Shown piece after piece: positions 31,721 to 42,800 of a stretch of 64,000 nucleotides of DNA; position 1 is the first letter of the stretch; the number at the start of each line of letters is the position of its first letter. This DNA comes from Phycomyces nitens (taxonomy: Eukaryota; Mucoromycota; Mucoromycetes; Mucorales; Phycomycetaceae), in the NCBI GenBank assembly GCA_022702545.1, contig JAHRBC010000001.1, positions 9,881,286 through 9,945,285 on the forward strand, written 5' to 3'. The notes below the pieces were generated by a model. That model made no database searches and was not told the DNA's origin. It saw only the letters and a list, made by a program, of their open reading frames with translations. A program made the position numbers and the translations under genes.

Positions 31721-34700
31721 TTAAGCATACATCTTTTTTGGTAAAGGAATGACCAGCATCTTCACATTAACACCAGACACCAGCTCAGCAGTCGCGACTT
31801 CCAAAAGAATACGATGTACTGGCAATATACAATGATAATCATCTGGAGAGAAACTTGGCGAGCAGACCTCAACTCCTTCGTATTCACGTGTTCTACTTGG
31901 CATGTTGATGAGCCATCTCACGAAAGCAAAGACATGAGTGGAATTATTTCCGATTGATGAACAACTGAGCTTGTGGAGGAACAAGTACTGAATTTGTCCT
32001 GTGTATGCTCGTGGAGGATCACCAACTCTACCCAGGAATAGTGCTTGAATGAATGACCCACGGTCTACGGAACCATTTTTGCCTTTATACGTCTGGCCGA
32101 GAAGATTGATAGATTTTATCTTTGTGATATGATTATCAACAAAGATACCTGAAGACGTTGCCTGATGATAATGCTGAAGACTTGGTATACCATATGATAG
32201 CCGATAGTACTCCAACAACTGGAGATAATTTGTATCATCCATTACATATGGCTTTCTCACCAAGAGAGAGGAAGGGGCTCATTTCCCTTTATCGGAAATT
32301 CAGGCTTTAAAGATGCACACACAAATAGCTGAAGTATAAATGGCGTGTGTGAAAGAGGGGCAGAGGAGGAGGTGGCAGTTGTGGATGATGATGTGAGTTT
32401 TGACAGAAGAGGACGGAAAGAAGCTTGGTTCGGACAGGAGAGCATTTTTTGTACGTAGTCGCCCTTGTACATGTCTTCAACAAAAGTCTTCATGAATGTG
32501 GACTCAAATCCATCTCTTCTGTTGGTGTCGATCTTCTTCAACAGGCCATTGTACCTCTCGAACCCAAACAGCCAATAACCATACACAGGTCCAAAATCAC
32601 GAATGGTTTCGCGAAGATGGATGTGCAGGTGCATGTTGCAGGTGAGAGTGGGAGCAGGATACAATTCTTCGCATTTCTGACAGAATCTTTCCAAATGGGC
32701 ATGGGCGTCGTCAAGGTCATCAAACGTGATTGTTGGTGTTGCAAGGAGACGGCAAGCATCAACAAAGTCGATCCAATTCTTGAACTTATCCAGAGGAAGA
32801 ACGTCTCTGAGCAGCACAGGAGAATACACCAACACCCAGGATTTCCATTCATCAGCCTTCATATATGGAAATCCTCTACTGATCTTCGTCTTCAAAATGG
32901 TGTAGTCAGTTGGCACCACCATTGATTCGGCCATTACTTGCATAGAAGCCAGCTTCCTATCCGTGATTAGACCACTAGTAGTCCACGTCTCGACCATCCT
33001 CTTGGCTGTACCCAAGAATAGGTTATGCATGGGATCAATGATCGTTCCATGTACTAGATCAAAGTATCCAAGGCGATGGAGTTGCGACCATCGAACACCA
33101 TTTTCGACCTCCAACTCATGCCTTTCTGAGGGCGTACTTGCACTCTTCCACACCTCAGCATGCAAACGGTTCTCCACACCACGACGACGACGCCACCCAG
33201 ACTCATTGAACCCACGGAAGTCCACACTGCTTGTCCCAGGAAGACGAGAAAATTTGCGACAACACTTGTAACAGGCGTTTGTGCTGTTATGGGACGTGAA
33301 TCCACTTGTCTTTCTGGCTGCAGGGATGTCACATGCTACCATGAACAAAGCTGCACGGACGGTTGCTCCAGAAATGCATTCAAAGGTTGGGATAGTCATT
33401 CCCACGTACAGTTGTTCCAACTCATCAACCAAAGGCTTGAGATAATGGTTAATCTCTTCGGACTTTGGCTCCTTTGGCCCAGGCATGAGTCCAACAAGGA
33501 TAGTGTTCTCTGCCTTAAACCGCTCCTCACGAGGCAAGTTGTTAACCACCAAGTAAATGGCCCCACAAGAGTATGTGACCCTGTCAAAGGGCTGGAACCA
33601 ATCAATGTTCAACGTCAACATCAAAGAATGAGGATGGGCAACAAAAGATTCACCACTGATGTCTTTCAACTCCTTCCACATAACACCGTCAAAGATGTCG
33701 CACATTGTATCCATGATCTTGAGCTCCTGATTCCAGTGTTGAATGCTTGCTTCAAAATCAGGGCGAAGGAAAAGAATTTTCAAGGCATGCTTCAATGACT
33801 GGTATTGGAACACGCGCTTGGGAACCAATGCTCCAGACGATGTAACCTTGGTCAACTTGCAGTTGCAGGTCAGACGTGCACCAGCTTTCGTGAAAACACA
33901 GTGAGGGGGGACAGACTGGTTTTCTTCATAAACTGCGTGGCAATCAGGACAGGCTACGAATCTCCTGATACCGTTGGAAATCGCAGAATATCCTGTCATT
34001 CTTTGCAGGCCAAGAAGACTGGATGGGAGCTGGAAATCCTGCTCGTAAATCGTCAAGAGTGTGTTGATGAACTCGATCAAGACAACAGCACCCTTGTTGA
34101 CCACATAGCGGGATGCAAAGAGGACAACAAAAACGGCAATAAACCTGTGCACAGGATTTTCAGGCATATTGGGGGTTGGGAAAGGGTCTATTTTAAAATC
34201 GAAAAAATTAATATTCAATTCTTTTCAGGCTTTTTCTTTGCTGCTTTCTCTTTGCTTTTGGCTATGCAACACGCACCTTCACTGTCGAATTCCTCAACCT
34301 CGATCTCAACTTCATCTTCGCCTTCATCTTCTTCATCATCGCTTTCGTCATCGCGTTCGCCATCGGCATTGGCCTCATTAGCAACTGAATCGCCCTCATC
34401 CAGCATTACATCGGCATCCCAAAAGGTGAGTTGGTCTGACCGTCCAATACATCCGAGGGTCCAGACTGTTGAGTAGAAATGACCGCTTATAGAATATAAT
34501 AGTTTCTTAGTCTCTACTTTTTTTCAAATAAACTTTTCTTACATTGAATATCAATATCCATGTCTGCTTGAGTGTCTGTGTTTCATACCGCCGAAATTAT
34601 TATACAATACATAAAAATAAACACTGAAATTATCATACCAATCTCATTTGAGTTGCTCTGTTCAATTCTTGCTCTCTTGCTATGACGCTGAGCAGTTCGG

Positions 34701-34786
34701 CTTGCTACCAATGTGTAGCCTTGGCCATTGTTGTTGCATCTATTGCAATAGCACTTGGTGTTGTAAAAAGTATTTGAAGATGACAT
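31721..34786 (-). pseudogene. P2 transposase, frameshifted
   Basis: Exons match P1: 34786-34639 (MSSSNTFYNTKCYCNRC), 34575-34543, exon 3 to about 34235, and a long last exon from about 34192. The NIDWFQPF, GLMPGPKEPK, ACDIPAARK, DPMHNLFLGT and FERYNGLLK blocks are all present. Exon 3 has one A fewer in an A run at about 34421-34424 than P4a, which shifts the frame. A second shift near 32260 separates PLPLSW from the C-terminal 180 residues. Both could be sequencing errors, but as read the gene is broken. Confidence 0.8.
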
Positions 34787-35033
34787 TGTGTTTGTGTTTA
34801 TAATGTTAAAACAAAAAGGAAACGAGTGTTACATATACTTTATTTATTAATATTTTATAGTGGTAAAAAAGCAACGTTGTTTTATTCTTTTTAATCAAGC
34901 CAATGGGGTCAAGCAAAAGAACGTTTTTAATCAGAACACAAAAAAAGGTGTTGAGCTGCAAATTTGCCCTAATTTTCCTCAGGTAGACAGCTTTGCTCAC
35001 ACATGAGTATTCAGACCCATTTTTCCAGTGCAA

Positions 35034-37567
35034 GGTAAAAACTTCAAAGTCACTTAGTAAATTGAGGGTTGGTGGTTGTTGCTACAAAATTCTACAACAC
35101 TTGTGTCAAAGATGACGCGTGATGTGTATATACGGTTGTGTATAGTGATGAACGATGGCAAATAATAAAACGATAATAAAGATAAAGAAAATGACTAATG
35201 AAACTCAACAGTATATTCCCAAAATGTAACCGGGCAAAATATCACTGCTCTTCAGAGATCGAAAAGTACAAATAAAATAAAATAGAACTGGTATTAAACC
35301 CAACGAAAGATATGTTTTATTGATTGAAAACTGAATGTCTTTTATAGACATTCAGAATCGAAAAAGAATAACCAAAAATAATAAAATAACTGGATGGAAT
35401 TGTGCCATCGCAGTCAATGTAAAACGAAGAATAAAGAAATAAGTGAATAAAATGATGCAATTCTAGACAAGTGTGATAAAGTATAGTATAAAAATATTGT
35501 AAAAATAATAAAGGTAAAAATGGAAGAAGTACATTGTACAAAGACAATTGTTTAAAGAGGTGTTAAATGGTGCAATCCTGCAAGAAGGTGTCAAGGATTC
35601 ACAAAAGAAATAGAAAAGGAAATAATATAAAAAAGGAAATAAATAAATGTGATAAAATAAAAACGGGAAAAGACTAGGAAGAAAGAAAAATATAGAAACT
35701 CGGGGATCGCCCTGCCAACGTCACCTCACCGGAAACCCGCCCAACTCACTCGGCTCGGACTTCTTACTCGGGCTAGCCCGGCCTCCGACACCTTCTACGT
35801 CTATGCCCGGGCCCTTGGTCCGGCTTTATGGTTGAAACCAAACCTGCCCACAACACACGTGTCAAAGATGACGCGTGATGTGTTTGTATGGTTGTGTATG
35901 GTAACCGAACGGGCGACAAATAAAATATATAAAAGAAACAATGAAAGAACCAGTAAAAGACTAACAAAACTCAACAGAAATATCCCCAAAATGACCGGGC
36001 AAAATATAACTGCTCTTCAGAGATCGAGAGCTTAAACTCAAAAGAATAAAATAACCGTAAAATTGATCGTAAAACTGACTGATGATCTTTATTTCATTAG
36101 AAAAGAATGTCTTTTATAGACAAAGAAAATAACTAAAAGAATAACCGAAAAATGAAATAATAAAATAATAAAATGATGCCATCAAGGCCAAAGGAAAAAT
36201 ATAATAAAAAATACTATAACATAGTAAAGAAAAGGGTAAGACAAAGAAGTAGGGGAAATAAACTAAAGAAGTACAGAATGGTGCAATCCTGCAAGAAAGT
36301 GAGAAAGGATTCACAAAGGAAATATAAAAGGAAAGAGTATAAAAAAGGAAATAATAAAATGTGATAAAATAAAAATAAAGAAAAATTGAAAAGAAGGAGA
36401 AATAAAGAAACTCGGGGATCGGCCATCCTTACTCGGCTCGGACTTCTTCTTCGGACTGGTCCGGCCTCCGACCCCTCCTAGGCCTGTTCCGGGCCCTTGG
36501 TCCGGCTTTATGGTCGAAACCAAACCTGTCCACAACACACGTGTCAAAGATGACGCGTGTTGAGTTTGTTGTGATGTGAAAACGAGTCAGAAAATATAAT
36601 AAATTAAATACCACTCGTTGACAATAACGATGGTGCGATAGAGATAGACAATAACGGGGGTAGAAACCGAAATTTGGACAGCAAGAAACGGACAAGAGAA
36701 AGAAAAGGTGAAAATATGGATAGAGATATATAACTTCGCTCGGGACAGTTGAATATATTCTTGACAGCAATGGAAACAGGGAGGAAGAGATATAATAGGA
36801 GAGGGGAACTAGATAATTTCACTCAGGACAATTACTAAAGTTGACAGCAAGGTACTGGGAAGATACAGATTTGGACGGAAAAGGGAATTGGATGAAAAGA
36901 AAAATCAATCTTGGCACAGGTATGACTAGGAATTTCTATACAAGACAATTCACTAGTTCAGGGACGGAAATTAAGAGAGAGGTAACTGATAATGTTTATT
37001 GATTGAAATTTTGGTCTCTTATATAGACTTCGTAAAATGTTACTTTGTAGATAATTATGAATTGATTAATAATGGATTATAGAAAATGGGTGTGAGAACG
37101 AAAAATAGAACAGTAATATGAGATAATGGATACGGATAATGAGAGATTGTGTAAAATGTAAAATGATAAAACAAGACAGAGATATGAAAATATGAGAAAA
37201 CAAGATGTGCAGTAAGGATGATAATGTAAAAATGGGTGACAATAATGATAAAGAAAATATAGATATGTGAGAAAAATGTAGAGTGAAGATAAGGATAAAT
37301 GCGCACAGACAGGAACATGGGGAAAGAGAAAATGAGATAGATGACAAAAGGTGGACACAAGAATGATAATTGAAATGCAGATAATGGGAGATAAAGATGG
37401 AAGTATAAAGAGGTATATGGGTAAAAAGTGACTTGCGATGCGATATGAGTGACGTCGCCATATTGACTGGACACGACGTCACTCTTTCTGGCAAGGCAGT
37501 CTGGAAAAGGATGACGTTGCTTGCGAAAGTGGGCGAAGCTGGAAAAACTACAACACCCGTGTCAAAG
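35034..37567 (-). repeat. LTR-like units 3-5 next to tRNA-Gln
   Basis: This is the uninterrupted part of the array. The units share segments such as CTGCTCTTCAGAGATCGA (35240 and 36012), GCCCTTGGTCCGGCTTTATGG (35812 and 36493) and the spacer at about 35096, 35857 and 36537. Apparent minus-strand ORFs rich in Phe, Leu and Ser come from the purine-rich plus strand and look meaningless. Confidence 0.55.
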
Positions 37568-37574
37568 ATGCGCT

Positions 37575-37646
37575 GGTTGTGTAGTGTAATGGTTATCACG
37601 GTAGACTTTGAATCTACCAATCCGAGTTCGATCCTCGGCACGACCT
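37575..37646 (+). tRNA. tRNA-Gln (anticodon TTG)
   Basis: A full cloverleaf can be drawn: acceptor GGTTGTG with CACGACC, D-arm with TAATGGTTA, anticodon stem GTAGA/TCTAC around loop CTTTGAA (anticodon TTG), and T-arm CCGAG/CTCGG with loop TTCGATC. A run of five T follows at once, a Pol III terminator. There is no intron. It sits between the LTR-like array and an inverted LTR. Confidence 0.93.
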
Positions 37647-37669
37647 TTTTGAATGATTTTGGAACTTGT

Positions 37670-38332
37670 TGTCGTTCCTGATCTGGGATGGTCTTCCTTT
37701 TACTATAACAAAGCCAAAAGGTCAATCCCACTGGGGAAACAGGAGTATACGTAAAATCAAAGAGAGGATAAAAGATGCTTTTTATTATTATGACTTTGGT
37801 TATCTTATATAGTTCTCTAACTAATACTGCGCATTATCCGCAGTAGTTATTATATGATATTTTCATAAAAGAAGAGACATTGTACTGCGGTTAATGCTCA
37901 GGAAGATGTTACTGCGCATAAAGAAGTACTGCGGTTAATCATCTTCAGATGTTATGGATTCATCAAAATAATGTCAGAGTTGACATAGCGAATAATAACC
38001 CAGATAATCAGGTACCCAATCGGTAATGCTTTTAACATATGTCTTCAAGGTTATACCGATTGGTTCCCCTTTTTGTAAAACCAAGACATATTCTCATCGC
38101 CTCTCATAAAGAGATAACCAATGTGTCTTGAGTAAAAAGTAATTAGTTTAGATAGTTTCACTTATAAAATCTGTATAAATACTACAACGATTTGTATCAA
38201 TAAAAAAGCATTCAATTCTCTATATTCCTATTTATCCTAAACGTCCTAGTTGGTGGTGATCTATTGCAAAACTCATCTAAGTCAAGCATTAGCAAGATAC
38301 ACCCAGTCAAGACTTGACAATAATGTCCGACA
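37670..38332 (-). repeat. Inverted G2-type LTR, split by LTR3
   Basis: From TGTCGTTCC at 37670 the sequence is the reverse complement of the G2 LTR (38396-38706), including its TATA region. It is interrupted at 37972 by LTR3 and finishes ..TGTCCGACA at 38332. It begins only about 24 bp after the tRNA-Gln gene. Confidence 0.8.
37972..38319 (+). repeat. LTR3: solo LTR nested in the inverted LTR
   Basis: A TGTCAGAGTTGAC...GACTTGACA block of 348 bp is flanked by ATAA on both sides (37968-37971 and 38320-38323), consistent with a 4-bp target duplication. It contains CTGTATAAATACTAC, a TATA-type start region. A second copy is at 56732-57079 in the other orientation. Confidence 0.75.
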
Positions 38333-38455
38333 GAAGTACTGCGGTTAATCATCAGATTTTACGGATTCATCAAAATAATGTCCGACACATGACAATGTCG
38401 GACATTATTTTGATGAATCCGTAAAATCTGAAGATGATTAACCGCAGTACTTCTT
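38333..38455. repeat. Head-to-head LTR palindrome
   Basis: 38333-38386 is the inverted complement of the first ~55-60 bases of the G2 5' LTR (38396-38455), separated by nine bases. The arms match almost perfectly apart from a short deletion in the left arm. This could fold into a long hairpin. Confidence 0.85.
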
Positions 38456-38706
38456 TATGCGCAGTAACATCTTCCTGAGCATTAACCGCAGTACAATGTC
38501 TCTTCTTTTATGAAAATATCATATAATAACTACTGCGGATAATGCGCAGTATTAGTTAGAGAACTATATAAGATAACCAAAGTCATAATAATAAAAAGCA
38601 TCTTTTATCCTCTCTTTGATTTTACGTATACTCCTGTTTCCCCAGTGGGATTGACCTTTTGGCTTTGTTATAGTAAAAGGAAGACCATCCCAGATCAGGA
38701 ACGACA
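38396..38706 (+). repeat. G2 5' LTR
   Basis: 311 bp, TG..CA. It contains a TATA-type ACTATATAAGATAACC at about 38562, followed by a likely transcript start. The primer-binding site begins at 38709. Confidence 0.9.
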
Positions 38707-38742
38707 ATTGGTAGCTGAAGCTATTTTTCCTCCTAATAAATT

Positions 38743-39864
38743 TTGATGAATCCGGTTGAAAGACACCAAGAAACACTTGACAACAAAACACTTAGCCAGT
38801 TCGAGATTGAAGAACGAGTCCAGAACTTGTTACCCAGCGAACTAGTAACCGACTATAAGAAGAACCGGCGTGTACCATACGTACCCGAAGAACAAAGAAT
38901 CAAGAGTACTCCTGCACGAGAAGAAAAGTGGTCCGAACTTGCCCAACACCTTGCCGCGACACTAACAGGAAAGAACAGAAAACCAGAAGAAATGGCCCCT
39001 CCACCTGTCACAGTCACAGCCGAAGCCATAGCAGCAGCTGTGGCTGAAGCGATGAAGGCAGTAACTGCACAGCAAGACTCGCGAGCAGAACGTATAAAAC
39101 AACCAGATTGTTTTAGAGGAGAACGATCTGCCGCAGTTGTCGATGGTTGGCTGCGCGCAGTCGAACGTTACACCAAGTACTACAATTTCACCCCCACCAG
39201 AGCCTGTGATTTTGCAGTGAACCTGCTGCGTGACCGAGCCGACACTTGGTGGCGACGAATGGAACTCAAGGAGAAGCATCCAACAACCTGGGACGAATTT
39301 AGACTTGCTCTTTCAGGAGAATTCCGCCCAGTATACTCGTTACAGACCTCTAGGGACCGCCTCGCAAGACTATACCAAAGAGGAACTGTGGCCGAGTACA
39401 TCGATGCCTTCCAAGACATCCAGCTGGAGCTTCCTGGGATGAACGACGAAGAAGCTCTTGACAAGTTTGTCTGAGGTCTCCACCCAAGTGTGCGTGGTAA
39501 TGTCCTTGCTGCCCGCCCTGTCGACGTTGACGATGCCTGTAACATTGCCTTGGCATATGCCAGTGGTCTCCAGCTTGGTCAACAAGAAATGTACACGCCT
39601 GCCCCATTGCCTCAACAATACCAGCCACAGTACAAACCACAATACCAGCAGTATAGTGGACCCGAGCCCATGGACCTGGATGCAATCAATGGCCGCCGCA
39701 ACAACTACCAGTCCCGTCCCCAGCCAGCACGAACCAGTGCTACTTGCCATTGGTGTGGCAAGCCCGGCCATATCAAGAGGAATTGCAGACAACGCATGGC
39801 TGTGATTAAGCAGTTGGATGAGGAGCACCGAAAGAAGCAGGATTTTCGCGAAACACAACCGTAG
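38743..39864 (+). pseudogene. G2 gag with one in-frame TGA
   Basis: The first part (38743-39474, MMNPVERHQETL) includes the capsid-like region with FRGERSAAVVDGWL, TWWRRMELKE and WDEFRLALSGEFRP. An in-frame TGA at 39472-39474 interrupts, and the same frame continues GLHPSVRGNVLAARP to a CCHC zinc knuckle (CHWCGKPGHIKRNC) and a TAG at 39862. The stop is explained by one C to T change in an Arg CGA codon. It may be real decay or a readthrough site; context with similar C to T stops nearby favours decay. Confidence 0.85.
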
Positions 39865-39884
39865 CGGGAGGTCGGTTGTGTACA

Positions 39885-42800
39885 ATGGAAGAAAATTCCT
39901 CCCCACAGGCCAGTATCAATAATGAGCCTATTGAACATTTGAGTAATAAAGAAACTTGTGACCAGTATAAAGTTGTTACCAATGAAGAGAACAAGACTAT
40001 TTCTGAAGAGAACTGTGACCCTTGTCTCACCGCCGATCAAAGTTTTCTTGAAGATCTTCACTCTGCTGTGGATACCGATCTCCCTCTGTATGCTGCTACA
40101 CTCAATGGACAACAGATATTGGTTCTCGTCGATAGTGGTGCTAGTGCAAACTATGTATCCCCGCAAATCACTCATTTAGCCACACTTGTCACGGATATCC
40201 CTGGGCGATCAGTTGAAACTGCCGGCGGACACAGCATTAATATTAATCGAAAAGCCACATTAACTCTCTCTCTTAACGGCTATAATGATGTTGTTGATGC
40301 CTTCGTGTTCCCCACCAAATTCGACCTGATCCTCGGACGCACATGGTTGCAGAATGCCAAACCCGTTCCCGATTGGCATAGTGACAGCTGGTTACTCTTG
40401 CGTGATGGCTATGAATTTGTCCTGCATCCTTATGGTAACCGCCCGATGAAGCCTCACCTGGGCTACCTCATATCTGCCAAGCAAGTCCAGAAACTCTCTC
40501 GGAGGGAGGAGGCTGAATGCTTTTTGTTGCACATCAAGAGCGAGAAAGGTGAAATGACAAAAGACGAGCAATGGACATCATTGGTGAAAGAGTTTGATGA
40601 CGTTTTCCAAGATGGTTTGCCCGGATTACCGCCAAGCCGTGATGTTCAACATGTAATAAACACTGGCGATGCATACCCTGTTAACAAACCACCGTTCAAG
40701 ATGAGCCCGCGCGAACTCGACGAGCTCAAGAAACAATTGAAAGAACTCTTAGACCTCGGCCTCATCCGTCCAAGCTCATCACCTTGGGGTGCACCTATAT
40801 TGTTTGTGAAAAAGAAGAACGGCGAAATGAGAATGTGTGTTGACTACCGTGCCTTGAACAAGGTTACTGTCCGTAACAACCACCCCTTACCAAGAATTGA
40901 CGAGTGTTTGGAACGGCTCCGCGGGTCAAACCATTTCACAAGTCTGGATTTGAAGAGTGGTTACCACCAAGTACGTATCCAAGACTCTGATGTGCCGAAA
41001 ACCGCATTCAACACCCGATATGGTCAATACGAGTTCCTGGTCCTGCCTTTTGGTCTGACAAATGCCCCGCCAACTTTCCAACACCTCATGAATAAGGTTC
41101 TTGGAGATTGCTTAGACCAGTTTGCTTTGGTATATTTGGACGACATCCTCATATTCAGCAAGACCCCCGAAGAACATGCTAAACATGTACGCCATGTGTT
41201 GAACCGCCTCCGTGAAGCCAAGTTGATTGCCAACCTCAAGAAATGTGAATTCAACAAGAAGGAGCTAACTTTCCTTGGTTTCAACGTGTCAGCACAAGGC
41301 ATACTTCCCTCACCGGACAAGGTCAAGACCATACAAGAATGGATAGCCCCCTCCAATGTACAAGAAGTCCGGCAATTTATTGGCCTCGCACAACACTACC
41401 GACGCTTTATTCCTGGTTTTGCTGGAATTGCTGCCCCATTAACGGATCTCACCAAAGGCACAGGGCCGAAGAGACGCCCTATTGTATGGACGGACACATG
41501 TCAGGCAAGTTTTGACATCCTCAAGGAAAAACTTAGTACAGCACCGGTACTCCTAGCCCCTGATATGGACAAACCGTTCCGTATTGAAACTGACGCCTCG
41601 GATTTCGGTGTTGGTGCTGTTCTAATGCAAGAAGATGAGGAAGGAATTTGGAAACCATTGGCGTTTGAATCGAAGAAGTTATCTACCGCTGAAAGATCGT
41701 ATCCGGCCCAAGAACGCGAGCTACTGGGTATCTTACACGCCTTGCGTACATGGCGGTGTATGATCGAAGGAAAGCCATTCACGGTATACACAGACCACCT
41801 CCCACTCAAGTACTTCCGCAGCCAAGTGAAGCCAACTCCTCGCCTAGTAAGATGGATTGCTGAATTTGAACTATACGACCCTATCATTCAATACAAGCCA
41901 GGCAAGGATAACGGTGTTCCCGATGTACTCTCCCGAATGGACGGTCCCGAATTTGATGCCTCTGCGATTGACTCCATGGAACCCGAATACTTGTACACTA
42001 TGCCAGACACACAGACTTCCGATTGGCCGAAATTCTATGCTCGTACCGAAGATGAATGGCCAGAAGATATCAAAGAGTTACTAAATCGACAACGCAATAA
42101 GTTCGTAGTCCGGGAACAGAAGGTGTTCAGACTGGTTAAGATTGGTGACACCGTTCAAGAGATTCGATTTGCACTGTTCACAAAGCGTGCCGATCTGGTA
42201 AACAACTTCCACAATGGTTTTGGACATGCTGGTGAAACCACGGTATACGATCTCATAAAGAAACGTTGGTGGTGGCCAGGCATGCGAAGTCAGATCAAAG
42301 AATGGCTGGAAAAGTGCCCTCAATGCCAATTGGCTTCCAACGCAGAACGTAACATCCACCATGCACCGATGGAGCCACTGGATATTCCTCCCCCATTCTC
42401 ACGCTGGCATCTCGATTTCATTGGAGAACTACCCACTACCGTAAATGGAAACCGTTGGATTCTTGTTGCAGTTGATTATGCCACTAACTGGCCCATTGCC
42501 CGTGCTGTCCCTGCTGCCACTGGTGAAGCCATCGCCAACTTCCTGTACGAAGAAATCGTTATGCGTTTTGGCTGCCCTGACGAAATTCTCACTGATCGTG
42601 GCGCCAACTTTATGTCGCATATCCTAAAATTCTACATTCAAAAGATCAAGCTGCACCACAAGTTGACTTCTGCCTTTCACCCCCGGACCAATGGGAAATG
42701 TGAACGATTAAATGGTATCCTCAAACAAATGTTGCGCAAATATGTCCATGGAGCTATACATCGTTGGGACGAATATCTGGAGACTTCACTTTGGGCTTGC

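Larger units (their letters stand above)
28540..35030 (-). mobile_element. P2: P-family transposon, complete ends, damaged transposase
   Basis: The terminal inverted repeats are 32 bp and match perfectly by eye, starting CACTGGAAAAATGGGTCTG (28540-28571 and 34999-35030). The flanks carry CAA at 28537-28539 and 35031-35033, a 3-bp target duplication. Gene order is that of P1 inverted: transposase minus, accessory plus, third gene minus. The 6491-bp element is inserted in an LTR-like unit. The transposase has frameshifts, so P2 probably depends on a helper. Confidence 0.88.
27129..37567 (-). repeat. Array of LTR-like units leading to tRNA-Gln (interrupted by P2)
   Basis: Related units of roughly 0.7-1.0 kb follow each other: 27129-27690 (cut by A2), 27691-28539 plus 35034-35095 (split by P2), about 35096-35855, 35856-36535 and 36536-37567. 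Each ends ..ACAACA and is followed by a conserved ~20-bp spacer, close to CACGTGTCAAAGATGACGCG. Each holds, on minus, a TATA-like TCTATATAAGA or TCTATAAAAGA element such as G2 and its relatives have in their LTRs. I read them as solo or decayed LTRs in minus orientation. There is no pol coding in them. Confidence 0.5.

Noticed and set aside
32425..34476. Plus-strand ORFs of 100-220 codons opposite the P2 transposase (also 47918-48986 opposite P4a)
   Set aside because: They mirror the transposase exons and break where the transposase has introns; the minus strand carries the recognised motifs.
38635..38660. CCCCAGTGGG in the G2 LTR as a P-family terminus
   Set aside because: It lacks the A-run and inner sequence of P ends, recurs at the same place in every G2 LTR, and has no partner end.
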